Shown here piece after piece: positions 43,644 through 52,636 of a stretch of 64,000 nucleotides of DNA; position 1 is the first letter of the stretch; each line of letters begins with the position of its first letter. The notes beneath the pieces were generated by a model that saw only the letters and a program-made list of their open reading frames with translations, made no database searches and was not told where the DNA came from. The stretch comes from DATKAS01 sp963773315 (GTDB taxonomy: Bacteria > Actinomycetota > Acidimicrobiia > Acidimicrobiales > DATKAS01): assembly GCA_963773315.1 (NCBI GenBank), contig CAVZAF010000001.1, positions 1 to 64,000 of the forward strand. The letters are read 5' to 3'. Position numbers and translations under genes: made by a program.

Positions 43644-44920
43644 CGTTGCGCCTCACCGTCGATCACGACCGCTTCGCCGGCGAGAAGCGTGTGCCGCACG
43701 CGGCCCTTCAGCTTGCGGCCGGCGTACGGCGTGTTCCGGCTGCGGCTCGCGAGCAGCGCCGGATCGACAACCCATTCGGCCGTCGGGTCGATCACGCAGA
43801 GGTTCGCGGGGTAGCCGGCCGCGACCGGCCCCCCGTGCGTGCCGGTGAGCCCCGCGATCGCGGCCGGCTGCCACGAGAGCAGGGCGAGCACCGCTTCGAT
43901 CGGGAGATCGAGCTCGGTGAGCGCGAGGGCGAGGGCCGTCTCGAGGCCGAGCATCCCTGGCGGCGCCTGATCGAAGGGCTGCTCCTTCGCGTCTTGCGCG
44001 TGAGGCGCGTGGTCGGTCGCGATCGCGTCGACGGACCCGTCGGCGAGGCCCGCGCGCACTGCGGCAACGTCCGCATCGGTGCGCAACGGCGGGTTGACCT
44101 TGAACACCGGGTCGAACGACGCGCACTCGGCGTGCGTCAGGGTGAAGTGGTGCGTGGTCGCCTCGGCCGTGACGGGCACGCCGTTCGCACGCGCCGCCCG
44201 CACCATCGCGATCGAGCCCGCCGTGGACAGATGCTGGAAGTGGACCCGTGTGCCCGTGAGCCGGGCGAGCGCGATGTCGCGCATCACCATCAGCTCCTCG
44301 GTCTCCGCGCACTGGCCCGCGATCCCGAGCCGGCTCGACCACTCGCCCTCGTGCATCTGGCCGCCTGCGGCGAGCGTCTCGTCCTCACAGTGCTGCGCCA
44401 AGATCACGCCGAGGTCGCCCGCGTACTCGAGCGCACGGCGCATCAGCGCCGCATCTTGCACACCGCGACCGTCGTCGGTGAAGAGGCGCACGCCTAGCGC
44501 TGCCATCTCAGCCATCGGGGCGAGCCGATCGCCGGCGCGACCCACGGTGATCGCTCCGGCGACACGCACGTCGCACAGCGCCGCCTTCGCGCCGAGGTCG
44601 AGCACCTCGTGCACGACCGCTGCGCAGTCGATCGCGGGTTCGGTGTTCGGCATCGCGACGACCGCGGTGTAGCCGCCGAGCGCGGCGGCGCGCGATCCGC
44701 TCTCGACCGTCTCGGCTTCCTCACGTCCCGGTTGACGCAGATGGGTGTGGAGGTCGACGAGTCCGGGCGCGACGACGCATCCCGACGCGTCGAGGACCTG
44801 GTCGGCATTCAGGTCGGCGCCGACCGCGACGATGCGACCGTCGTCGCCCACGACGACGTCCGCGACGCGGCTCCCGGTCGCATCGACGACACGACCGCCC
44901 TTCAAGACGAGATCAGCCAA
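43640..44920 (-). CDS. pyrC: Dihydroorotase
   Basis: Closes carbamoyl aspartate to dihydroorotate. Intact, 426 residues. The amidohydrolase metal site is seen in VDLHTHLRQPGREEAETVES (HxH), HCEDETLAAGG, HFQHLSTAGSI and AIATDHAPHAQDAKE, with the last Asp conserved, so this copy looks catalytically complete. It is the class I type that often associates with PyrB. The start ATG lies inside the end of pyrB (8-base overlap). Confidence 0.96.
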   Translation of the reverse strand: MADLVLKGGRVVDATGSRVADVVVGDDGRIVAVGADLNADQVLDASGCVVAPGLVDLHTHLRQPGREEAETVESGSRAAALGGYTAVVAMPNTEPAIDCAAVVHEVLDLGAKAALCDVRVAGAITVGRAGDRLAPMAEMAALGVRLFTDDGRGVQDAALMRRALEYAGDLGVILAQHCEDETLAAGGQMHEGEWSSRLGIAGQCAETEELMVMRDIALARLTGTRVHFQHLSTAGSIAMVRAARANGVPVTAEATTHHFTLTHAECASFDPVFKVNPPLRTDADVAAVRAGLADGSVDAIATDHAPHAQDAKEQPFDQAPPGMLGLETALALALTELDLPIEAVLALLSWQPAAIAGLTGTHGGPVAAGYPANLCVIDPTAEWVVDPALLASRSRNTPYAGRKLKGRVRHTLLAGEAVVIDGEAQR

Positions 44921-45837
44921 GGTCGGCTCCTGCGCCGAGCAGCGAGTAGAGGATCGCCATCCGAACCGCGACGCCGTTGCGCACCTGCTGCGTGATCACC
45001 GCGCGGGGCAGGTCGGCGACGTCGGCGGCGATCTCGACGCCCCGGTTCATCGGACCTGGGTGCATCACCAGCGCGTGCTCGGGGAGGCGCGCCGACTCGG
45101 ATCCGGTCGAGGCCGAACCGAGTGCTGTATTCCCGCAGCGACGGCACGAGCGCTTCGGTCTGGCGCTCGAGCTGCATCCGCAGGAGATACACGACGTCGC
45201 ACTTCGGCAAGACATCGTCGAGGTCGCTGCTCACATCGACGGGCCAGCCCTCGAGGCTCGGGGGCAGCAGCGTGCGTGGCGCGACCAGCGTCACCCGCGC
45301 TCCGAGCGCGTTGAGCGCGAGCACGTTCGACCGTGCGACGCGGGAGTGCTTGATGTCGCCGACGATCGCGACGTGCAAACCCTCGATCGGACGATCGAGC
45401 TCGGCGCGGATCGTGTAGCAGTCGAGCAGCGCCTGGGTCGGGTGCTCGTGCCAGCCGTCCCCTGCGTTCACGATCGAGGCGTCGACCCAACCGGCGATCT
45501 GCCACGGCACCCCCGACGACTTGTGCCGCACGACGATCGCGTCGACGCCCATCGCATGAATCGTCTCGACCGTGTCGCGCAACGACTCGCCCTTGTTCAC
45601 CGACGACGCGCCCACGGTGAACGACATCGTGTCGGCCGACAGTCGCTTGGCCGCGGTCTCGAACGAGAGACGTGTGCGCGTGGAGTCCTCGTAGAACAGC
45701 GAGACGACGGTGCGCCCCCGGAGTGCGGGCACCTTCGGGATGTTGCGCTCACTGACCTCGACGAACGAGTCGGTGAGCCGAAGGATGTCCTCGATCCCGT
45801 CGCGTCCGAGGTCGGCGATCGAGAGGAGGTGCTTCAC
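44913..45837 (-). CDS. pyrB: Aspartate carbamoyltransferase, catalytic subunit
   Basis: Commits carbamoyl phosphate to pyrimidines. The carbamoyl-phosphate loop SLFYEDSTRTRLSFETAAKR, the SVNKGESLRDTVETI segment and the EHPTQALLDCYTI motif are present. One frameshift near 45095 precedes HALVMHPGPMNRGVEI. About 308 residues. No pyrI regulatory subunit is present. ATG 45837 overlaps the pyrR stop as ATGA. Confidence 0.95.
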
Positions 45838-46400
45838 TTCCGCATCTCCCCGAGGTGCACGCCGTCATCGCTCACGTCGACCATCTCGTCGCGCCGAGTC
45901 GGAAGGTTCTTGCCGACGAAGTCCGGGCGGATCGGCAGCTCGCGATGGCCACGATCGACCATCACCGCGAGCTGGATCGAGCGGGGCCGTCCGTAGTCGT
46001 TCAGCGCGTTCAGCGCGGCTCGGATCGTGCGCCCGGTGAAGAGCACGTCGTCGACCAGGACGACGGTCGCGCCGTCGATCGAGAACTCGATGTCGGTCAC
46101 CGCTTCGGGCAGCACGGGCCGGATGCCGATGTCGTCGCGGTAGAACGCGACATCGAGCGTGCCGATCGGCACCTTCCTGCCGTCGATGCGCTCGATCGCC
46201 TCGACGAGCCGTTCTGCCAGCGGGACACCGCCGGTCTGCAGACCGATGACCGCGACCTGCTCGAGGCCGTGGTTGCGCTCGATGACCTCGTGGGCGATGC
46301 GCACGGTGGCTCTGGCCACGTCGTCCGCGTCCATGACCCGCTTGTGAGGAACAAAAACGCCCCCGAACGGGGGCGTGATCCGGCGTTCCCTTTCAGCCAC
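45834..46400 (-). CDS. pyrR: Bifunctional PyrR regulator / uracil phosphoribosyltransferase
   Basis: Senses uridine nucleotides and binds pyr mRNA. Intact, 188 residues from GTG 46400. VIGLQTGGVPLAERLVEAI and the PRPP loop TVVLVDDVLFTGRTIRAALN mark the family. An AGGAG site lies seven bases upstream of GTG 46400. An inner ATG at 46334 (MDADDVARATVRIAHEV) matches where most relatives begin but has no ribosome site. The codons between them, ITPPFGGVFVP, coincide with an intrinsic terminator. It is the first gene of the pyr operon and probably controls it. Confidence 0.93.
   Translation of the reverse strand: MAERERRITPPFGGVFVPHKRVMDADDVARATVRIAHEVIERNHGLEQVAVIGLQTGGVPLAERLVEAIERIDGRKVPIGTLDVAFYRDDIGIRPVLPEAVTDIEFSIDGATVVLVDDVLFTGRTIRAALNALNDYGRPRSIQLAVMVDRGHRELPIRPDFVGKNLPTRRDEMVDVSDDGVHLGEMRK
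46353..46376 (-). terminator. Intrinsic terminator within the first pyrR codons
   Basis: On the transcript ACGCCCCC-GTTC-GGGGGCGT forms an eight-pair stem with a four-base loop (46376-46357), followed by a run of five T and then GTT. It is the only textbook intrinsic terminator in the window. It lies 24 bases after the GTG start and before the inner ATG, the correct place for attenuation. Confidence 0.85.
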
Positions 46401-46417
46401 TCGATGACTCCTGCCGT

Positions 46418-46437
46418 GCGAGCCTCACGGGACTCGC
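46418..46437 (-). promoter_or_regulatory. PyrR-binding loop
   Basis: The transcript reads GCGAGTCCCGTGAGGCTCGC. The core AGTCCCGTGAGGCT fits the published PyrR consensus ARUCCNGNGAGGYU at every defined base and sits on a closed hairpin. It ends five bases before the pyrR AGGAG ribosome site. Confidence 0.85.
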
Positions 46438-46454
46438 TTCACGGTCAGGTGGGC

Positions 46455-46460
46455 ACTTTA
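46455..46460 (-). promoter_or_regulatory. Candidate -10 box of the pyr operon
   Basis: TAAAGT on the minus strand, about 18 bases before the PyrR loop. No good -35 is found at 17 bases. This is the most AT-rich stretch of the leader. Confidence 0.4.
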
Positions 46461-46487
46461 TCAGCGCCCTCCCCCGACTCCGGCGAG

Positions 46488-46528
46488 ATTGGGCGCTCGC
46501 CGGCGCATGTCGCGGGCAACCGCCCAAT
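46488..46528. repeat. Inverted repeat after nusB
   Basis: ATTGGGCG (46488-46495) and CGCCCAAT (46521-46528) with a GC-rich middle that can also pair in part. It begins ten bases past the nusB stop and likely ends the upstream operon. The remaining bases up to 46538 show nothing else. Confidence 0.5.
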
Positions 46529-46538
46529 GACCGCCACG

Positions 46539-46952
46539 TCAGCCGGGGCGAATCTCCTGGGCGAGCTTCGAGAGGACGCCGTTCACGAAGCGGCCCGAGT
46601 CGTCGGTCGAGAACCTGGTGGCGAGCTCGACCGCCTCGTTGATGATCACCGCGGTCGGCGTGCCGGGCTCGTGGAGCAGCTCGTAGCACCCGACCCGCAG
46701 CAGAGCGCGGTCGATCGCCGGCATCCGGGCGACAGTCCAACCTCGGGCGACGGCGCCGATGCGCTCATCGAGCTGCGCCTCGTTGTCCCCCACTCCCTGG
46801 ACGAGATCCGCTGCGAACGGATCCGGCGCCACCGGGAGGGCCGCGACGACGTCGCGCGGCGAGATCCCCTTCGACTCGGCTTCGTACAGCAGCGCCAGCG
46901 CTCGCTCGCGCGCCTCGCGGCGGCGCTCGACCGAGATCGCCGGATCGCTCAC
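46539..46952 (-). CDS. nusB: Transcription antitermination factor NusB
   Basis: Binds boxA RNA with NusE in rRNA antitermination. Intact, 137 residues. RREARERALALLYEAESKG, ARMPAIDRALLRVGCYELL and TAVIINEAVELATRFSTDDS then GRFVNGVLSKLA are the family motifs. GTG 46952 overlaps the efp stop. Its likely targets, boxA-like sites, are in the rRNA operon of this window. Confidence 0.95.
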   Translation of the reverse strand: MSDPAISVERRREARERALALLYEAESKGISPRDVVAALPVAPDPFAADLVQGVGDNEAQLDERIGAVARGWTVARMPAIDRALLRVGCYELLHEPGTPTAVIINEAVELATRFSTDDSGRFVNGVLSKLAQEIRPG

Positions 46953-47512
46953 ACGCGGGTCAGGTAGTCGCCGCTGCGGGTGTCGACCTTCACTCGATCG
47001 CCGATGTTGACGAAGAGTGGCACCTGCACGGTGATGCCCGTCTCGAGCGTCGCCGGCTTGCGCGCGCCCGACACCCGGTCACCCTGGATGCCCGGCTCGG
47101 TCTCGGTGACAGTGAGCTCGACCGACGCGGGGATGTCGACGCCGATGATCTCGCCCTCGTACATCGCGAGCACCGCATTCGCCGACTCGACGAGGTACCC
47201 GGCGGCGTTGCCGAGGGCGGCGGGGCGAACGTGGAGCTGGTCGTAGCTCTCGGTGTCCATGAACACGTACTCGTCGGCCTCGCGGTAGAGGAACTGCATC
47301 TCGCGCTTGTCGACGATCGCCTGCTCGACCTTCTCGGCAGCCCGGAAGGTTCGGTCGATCACGGCGCCGGTGCGGGCATTCTTCAGGGTCGTGCGGACGA
47401 ACGCGCCGCCTTTGCCGGGCTTGACGTGCTGGAAGTCGACGACGGTGAACAGCCCGTTGTCGAGCTGCAACGTGATGCCGTTCTTGAGGTCGTTCGTGGT
47501 GATCGCTGGCAT
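46949..47512 (-). CDS. efp: Elongation factor P
   Basis: Relieves ribosome stalls at polyproline. Intact, 187 residues with three domains: KOW-like (1-65), and two OB domains. The tip of domain I reads VKPGKGGAFVRT, with a lysine at the modification site and a KGGA loop. No modification enzyme gene is adjacent. It lies 21 bases after pepQ and overlaps nusB. Confidence 0.95.
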   Translation of the reverse strand: MPAITTNDLKNGITLQLDNGLFTVVDFQHVKPGKGGAFVRTTLKNARTGAVIDRTFRAAEKVEQAIVDKREMQFLYREADEYVFMDTESYDQLHVRPAALGNAAGYLVESANAVLAMYEGEIIGVDIPASVELTVTETEPGIQGDRVSGARKPATLETGITVQVPLFVNIGDRVKVDTRSGDYLTRV

Positions 47513-47533
47513 TGCCTTCTCAGGTCCTGATCG

Positions 47534-48638
47534 TCAGATCGCAGTGAGCTTCGGGGCGTGGGTGAGGGGCTGGCATCCATCCGAGGTCACGAGCACCGTG
47601 TCCTCGATCCGCACACCACCGTGCTCGGGAAGGTACACGCCGGGCTCGACGGTCACCACGTTGCCCACCACGAGGGTGTGGTCGACCGTCGACGCCACCC
47701 GCGGGTGCTCGTGGATCTCGAGACCGAGGGAGTGCCCCGTGGGATGCGTGAACGCCGCGCCCCACCCGGCCGCGGAGATGACCTCTCTCGCCGCCGCATC
47801 GACCTCACTCACGCCGACACCTGCGGCGACGGTCGCGACCCCTGCTCGCTGCGCCGCGCCCACGACCTCGAGCATGCGCGCTTGGGTGGGTGACGGCTCG
47901 CCGACCGAGAACGTGCGAGTCATGTCGGAGCAGTAGCCGTCGACCTTCGCCCCGAAGTCGATCACGACCAAGTCACCGCGCTCGACGACTGCGCTCGCTC
48001 GGTCGAGCGTGAGGCTTCGCGCCGTTCGGACCGGACCCGACGATGGTCTCGAATGAGTTGCCGTCGGCGCCCCGCCGGCGGATCTCGGTGTCGAGCTCGA
48101 GCGCGAACGCCTGCTCGGTCGGTCGCTCGCCCAGCATCGGGAGGATGGCGGCGAGCGACTCGTCGGCGATCGACGCCGCCAGCCCGATCCGCGCGACCTC
48201 GCCTTCGTCCTTCACCTGACGCTCGCGATCGACGAGACCCTCGGTCGGGATCAGCTCGGCGTCGGGGAACCACTCGCTCGCATAGGTGCGCTGTTGTGCC
48301 CACGTGACTCCGTCGGCTTCGAGCCCGAGCCGGGCGATGCCCCTCGCGCGGGCGCTGAGCACGTCGCGTTGCGCGGCCATCGACAGCTCGATCTCGATGT
48401 CCGCGTCGACACCCGCTCGCGCGAGCTGGTCGCGGGCCTGCTCTCCGTAGCGCCCATCCGAGACGAACACCATGTCGTCGGGGGTCACGAGGAGCAGTGC
48501 GGCCGATCCCGTGAAGCCGGTCAGCCACCGCACGTTCACCAGCCGAGTCACGAGGAGCGCGTCGCAGCCCGCCTCGCGCACCGCGTCGCGCACACGGGCA
48601 CCGCGCGCGCCTCGATCCATCGCGGGGAGCCCCGTCAC
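47534..48638 (-). CDS. Xaa-Pro aminopeptidase (M24)
   Basis: Cuts N-terminal residues next to proline. N-terminal creatinase-like domain (ARGARVRDAVREAGCDALLV, NVRWLTGFTGSAALLLVTPD), then the pita-bread catalytic domain with metal residues in IDFGAKVDGYCSDMTRTF (both aspartates), THPTGHSLGLEIHEHP (histidine), TVEPGVYLP and GVRIEDTVLV (glutamates). One frameshift near 47998, just before VVERGDLVVIDFG. About 367 residues. GTG 48638 overlaps the aroQ stop. The aroQ-pepQ-efp-nusB order is widespread. Confidence 0.93.
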
Positions 48639-49105
48639 GGCTTGGCCACGCCGAGCAGCTCGGCCACTGCGAGGGCCGCGAGTCGGTAGCCGCTTCCCTT
48701 GAACCCGACGATCGTCCCGTTCACCACGGGCGCGATCACGGACGTGTGCCGCCACTCCTCACGCGCGTAGGGGTTCGACAGGTGCAGCTCGACCTTCACG
48801 CCCTCGAATGTCACGAGCGCATCGTGGATCGCCCATGCGTAGTGGCTGAACGCCCCGGCGTTGATGATGATCGCCGCCGCCCGTCCCCGAGCACCCTGGA
48901 TCGCGTCGATGAGCTCGCCCTCGTGGTTCGACTGCAGGTGCTCGAGCGTGAGGCCGTGCTTCTCGGCCTCGGCGCGGCAGGTCGCGGCGTGGTCGTCGAG
49001 CGTCTCCGTGCCGTAGATCTGCGGCTCACGCTGCCCGAGCAGGTTCAGGTTCGGCCCCGACAGCAGCAGCACGACGTTCGAGGACTTGGTCTTCCGAGCG
49101 GTCAT
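48635..49105 (-). CDS. aroQ: 3-dehydroquinate dehydratase, type II
   Basis: Third shikimate step. Intact, 156 residues. LLLSGPNLNLLGQREPQIYG with the catalytic tyrosine and lid arginine, QSNHEGELIDAIQ, INAGAFSHYAWAIHDAL, and VELHLSNPYAREEWRHTSV with the histidine are all present. ATG 49105 overlaps the aroB stop. Confidence 0.96.
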   Translation of the reverse strand: MTARKTKSSNVVLLLSGPNLNLLGQREPQIYGTETLDDHAATCRAEAEKHGLTLEHLQSNHEGELIDAIQGARGRAAAIIINAGAFSHYAWAIHDALVTFEGVKVELHLSNPYAREEWRHTSVIAPVVNGTIVGFKGSGYRLAALAVAELLGVAKP

Positions 49106-50103
49106 CTCAGTGCCTCCAGTGCCGCGGCGAGCTCGCCGCGCTCGACGCCTCTCACGATCTCGAGCCCGCGTGGACCGTCGAGCACGAACGTCACCGCGCC
49201 CAACGCCTTCTTGTCGCGGCCCATCAGGGTGATGAGCTCGTCCGAGTCGGCACCGGCGGGCAACGACCGCGGAAGGTCGTACGACGCGACGACCGCCCGG
49301 TGCTCCTCGACTCGCGCGGCGTCGATCCGGCCGAGCCGGTGGGCGACCTCGGACGCGTACACGAGCCCGATGCCGACGGCCTCGCCATGCCGTAGGTCGT
49401 AGCGCCCCGCGGTCTCGAGGGCGTGCGCCAGCGTGTGGCCGTAGTTCAGGAGAGCTCGTCCTTCGGCTTCGCGCTCGTCGTCCACCACCACCGCGGCCTT
49501 GATCTCGACGCAGCGGGCGATGCGCTCGTCGAGCGGCAGGGCCATCAGATCGTCGCCAGTGAGGAAGTGGTACTTCGCCATCTCACCGCATCCGCTGCGC
49601 CACTCGCGTGGCGGCAAGGCCGAGAGCAGCTCGGTGTCGCACAGGACCGCCGAGGGCTGCCAGTAGGCACCGACGAGGTTCTTGCCCTCGGAAAGGTTGA
49701 CCCCCGTCTTGCCGCCGATCGCGGCGTCGACCATCCCGAGCAGCGTGGTCGCGACGTGCACGACGGGCAGGCCCCGGTGGTACACCGCGGCCGCGAAGCC
49801 ACCGACGTCGGTGACCAGGCCTCCGCCGAGCGCGACGATGCAGTCGGCGCGGTTCAGGCCCCACTGCGTGAATTGACTGCACAGGCGCTCGACCGTCGTG
49901 AGCGACTTCGCGTCCTCGCCCGCGCCGATCGTGAAGACCTTGTGCTCGACGCCGGGATCGACGTCGATGCCGATCTGTGCCTGCGTCACGATGGCGACCT
50001 TGCGGACTCCCTCGGGCAGCACTCCCGCGAGCTCGTGCCGGGCGCCGGGACCGACGAGGACGTCGTAGGGCGCGTGCGCGCGGGGCACGCGGACGGTGAT
50101 CAC
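49102..50103 (-). CDS. aroB: 3-dehydroquinate synthase
   Basis: Cyclises DAHP. Intact, 333 residues. NAD-binding ADCIVALGGGLVTDVGGFAA, the AAIGGKTGVNLSEGKNLVGA loop and the zinc ligands in CGEMAKYHFLTGDD, LLNYGHTLAHALE and RHGEAVGIGLVYA are visible. ATG or GTG at 50103 overlaps the aroK stop. Confidence 0.96.
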   Translation of the reverse strand: MITVRVPRAHAPYDVLVGPGARHELAGVLPEGVRKVAIVTQAQIGIDVDPGVEHKVFTIGAGEDAKSLTTVERLCSQFTQWGLNRADCIVALGGGLVTDVGGFAAAVYHRGLPVVHVATTLLGMVDAAIGGKTGVNLSEGKNLVGAYWQPSAVLCDTELLSALPPREWRSGCGEMAKYHFLTGDDLMALPLDERIARCVEIKAAVVVDDEREAEGRALLNYGHTLAHALETAGRYDLRHGEAVGIGLVYASEVAHRLGRIDAARVEEHRAVVASYDLPRSLPAGADSDELITLMGRDKKALGAVTFVLDGPRGLEIVRGVERGELAAALEALR

Positions 50104-50621
50104 GCGCCGACCGCCGCGATCACCCGATCGGTGACCTCGTTCGGCGAGAGGCCCTCGACGTCGACGACGACGTCCGCGACGTCGCGGTACAGCGGCTCAC
50201 GATCGACAGCCATCTTGGCCAGCACGCCTGCGGGGTCGTGCTCGAGAAGCGGTCGATGATCACCCGTCGCGGCGCGTGACACGAGAACCTCGGGCGCGGC
50301 CCGCAGCCACACGACCGTGACGTTCGGACGTTCGAGCAGCTCTCGGTTCGCCGCTGCGAGCACCACGCCGCCCGCGGCGGCGACGATCGTCGGGCCGGGT
50401 GCATCGAGTGCGTCGCGCAGCGCCTCGGTCTCGAGGACGCGAAACGCGGGCTCACCGTCGTGCTCGAAGATCTCGCGCACCGTGCGCCCCGTGCGAGCCT
50501 CGACCTGGGCGTCGCTGTCGACGAGGTTCCAGCCCAGTCGCTCGGACAAGTGGCGGCCGACGGTCGTCTTCCCGACTCCCATCAGGCCGACGAGCACGAC
50601 GTGGTCACAGGCTGGCGACAT
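50100..50621 (-). CDS. aroK: Shikimate kinase
   Basis: Phosphorylates shikimate. Intact, 173 residues. Walker A VLVGLMGVGKTTVGRHLSER, shikimate-binding VDSDAQVEARTGRTVREIFE and AAGGVVLA, and the lid GDHRPLLEHD. ATG at 50621 gives MSPACDHVVLVG; longer starts would run deep into aroC. Overlaps aroC by 17 bases. Confidence 0.94.
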   Translation of the reverse strand: MSPACDHVVLVGLMGVGKTTVGRHLSERLGWNLVDSDAQVEARTGRTVREIFEHDGEPAFRVLETEALRDALDAPGPTIVAAAGGVVLAAANRELLERPNVTVVWLRAAPEVLVSRAATGDHRPLLEHDPAGVLAKMAVDREPLYRDVADVVVDVEGLSPNEVTDRVIAAVGA

Positions 50622-51756
50622 ACCCGTCGCGATTGCGGACGACCTCGGGGATCGAGTCGCCGCCGAACTTGCGGAGCGCCTCGTTCGCGAGCACGAGCGA
50701 CACCATCGTCTCGGCAACGACACCCATCGCCGGCACCGCGGTCACGTCGGTGCGCTCCTTGAACGAGACCGTCTCCTCCTTCGTCACGACGTCGACGGTC
50801 TTCAGCACTGGACGGTTCAACGTCGCGAGCGGCTTCATGTACGCGCGCACCACGATCACCTCACCGGTCGACATGCCGCCTTCGATTCCACCTGCCTGCG
50901 TCGACTCGCGACGGTAGGTGCCGGTAGCGGCGTCCCAGGTGATCGGGTCGTGCGCGACCGACCCGCGACGGCCAGCGACCTCGAACCCGTCACCGATCAC
51001 GACGCCCTTCACGGCTTGGATGCTCATGATCGCCTGAGCGAGCAGCGAGTCGAGCTTGCGATCCCAATGCACATGGCTGCCGAGGCCGACCGGCACGCCG
51101 TACGCGAGCACTTCGACGACCCCGCCGAGGGAATCGCCCTCCTTCGCCGCCGCTTCGATCTCGCCGACCATCGCGTCTTCGGCGGCGGGGTCGAAGCAGC
51201 GCACCGACGACTCGTCGACGCGCTCGAGATCATCGGGGCCCGGACGCTCGCTCGCCTTCGACTCCGCGGGTCCGATCTGCACGACGTGCGAGACGACCGA
51301 GATGCCGAGCTCGGCCAGCAGCCGCTTGGCGAGCGCTCCCGCGGCCGATCGCGCTGCGGTCTCGCGCGCCGAGGCGCGTTCGAGCACGTCACGGGCGTCG
51401 TCGAAGCCGTACTTCTGCATGCCGGCGAGGTCGGCGTGGCCGGGGCGGGGCTGAGTCAGCGGCTTCTTCGTGGCGCCCGGCGCGGGAGACATCTCCTCGA
51501 CCCACTTCGGCCACTCGGTGTTGCCGATCTCGATCGCCACTGGCGAGCCGAGCGTGCGTCCGTGACGGACGCCCGCGAGGAGCCGGACCTCGTCTTGCTC
51601 GAAACGCATCCGTGGGCCGCGGCCGTAGCCCAGGCGGCGACGGGACAGCTCGGCGCCGATGTCTTCGACCGTGACCTGCAACCCCGCAGGCAAGCCCTCG
51701 ACGATGACCACGAGCGCTTGGCCGTGGGACTCACCGGCGGTCAGGAAGCGCAGCAC
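50605..51756 (-). CDS. aroC: Chorismate synthase
   Basis: Final step to chorismate, needs reduced FMN. Intact, 383 residues. LRFLTAGESHGQALVVIVEG, RRRLGYGRGPRM, QPRPGHADLAGMQKY, RASARETAARSAAGALAKRL and GGIEGGMSTGEVIVVRA are the signatures. Part of aroC-K-B-Q; aroE lies 2 kb upstream with two genes between. Confidence 0.96.
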   Translation of the reverse strand: MLRFLTAGESHGQALVVIVEGLPAGLQVTVEDIGAELSRRRLGYGRGPRMRFEQDEVRLLAGVRHGRTLGSPVAIEIGNTEWPKWVEEMSPAPGATKKPLTQPRPGHADLAGMQKYGFDDARDVLERASARETAARSAAGALAKRLLAELGISVVSHVVQIGPAESKASERPGPDDLERVDESSVRCFDPAAEDAMVGEIEAAAKEGDSLGGVVEVLAYGVPVGLGSHVHWDRKLDSLLAQAIMSIQAVKGVVIGDGFEVAGRRGSVAHDPITWDAATGTYRRESTQAGGIEGGMSTGEVIVVRAYMKPLATLNRPVLKTVDVVTKEETVSFKERTDVTAVPAMGVVAETMVSLVLANEALRKFGGDSIPEVVRNRDGYVASL

Positions 51757-51799
51757 CCATCAATGGTACCGGCGGGCCATCGCTCGCCCGGGAGGGTTC

Positions 51800-52568
51800 T
51801 CAGCTGATGAGGCGGTTCGACAGCAGCACCACGAGGTACGCACCGGCGCACAGTGCAGGCCCGAACGGGAACGCGGCCTTGCGCCCGCGGCTGAGGGCCA
51901 CGACGAATCCCATGATCACACCGATCAAGCCGCCGAAGAACATCGCGATGACCGCGAGATAGGCCGCCTGGGCCGAGTTGCCGCGCGAGCCAGCCGGTGA
52001 AGAGGCCGAGCATCAGGCCGAGCTTCACGTCACCGAAGCCCATGCCACGCGGTGAGATCAGGTGGAAGATGAGGAGGACGCCGAAGATCGTGGCCGCGCC
52101 GAGGAGCGCCCGCGGAATTGCCTCCGGGATGTCCTGCTGGAACGACACGAGCACGACGCCGGGCACCGCGATCGCGAGCGAGGGAAACACGAGGCGGTCG
52201 GGGATCCGGTAGTGCTCGAGGTCGATCGCCGAGACCGCGACGATGAACGCACAGAAGAACAGGTAGGCGATCGTGACCACGGGGTCGTGGAAGTGGATCG
52301 ACATCGTGACGAACAAGGCCGCGGTCAGGAGCTCGACGACGAGCTCGCGCCGACGTGGGCGGTCGTGGCACGCGGAACAAGGCTTCACAGCGCCGACGAT
52401 CGGAATCCACCCGGCGCCGCCGCGAGGCTCGCCACACCACGTGCACGACGGCGGCAGGTGAAGCGGGACGCGCTCGGCGGGAACCTTGATCGGGATCCGC
52501 TCGATGAGCACGTTCAGGAAGGTGCCGACGACCAGGCCCGCAAGCGCGCAGACGAGGGCAGCGATCAC
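51800..52568 (-). CDS. Prepilin peptidase
   Basis: Membrane aspartic peptidase that processes prepilins. N-terminal LVVGTFLNVLIERIP, then the zinc-type CTWCGEP and CSACHDR cysteine pairs of bifunctional enzymes, and two active-site aspartates in VSAIDLEHYRIPDRL and RGMGFGDVKLGL. About six to eight membrane helices. A frameshift near 51985 leads to a C-terminus ending LCAGAYLVVLLSNRLIS. About 256 residues. No pilin genes are in the window. Confidence 0.9.
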
Positions 52569-52636
52569 TGGAAAAGGCTATCGACGGGGCTGCGCGGGGG
52601 CAGGGATGGGCCGGGTGTGCAGCGCTCGACGAGCGT

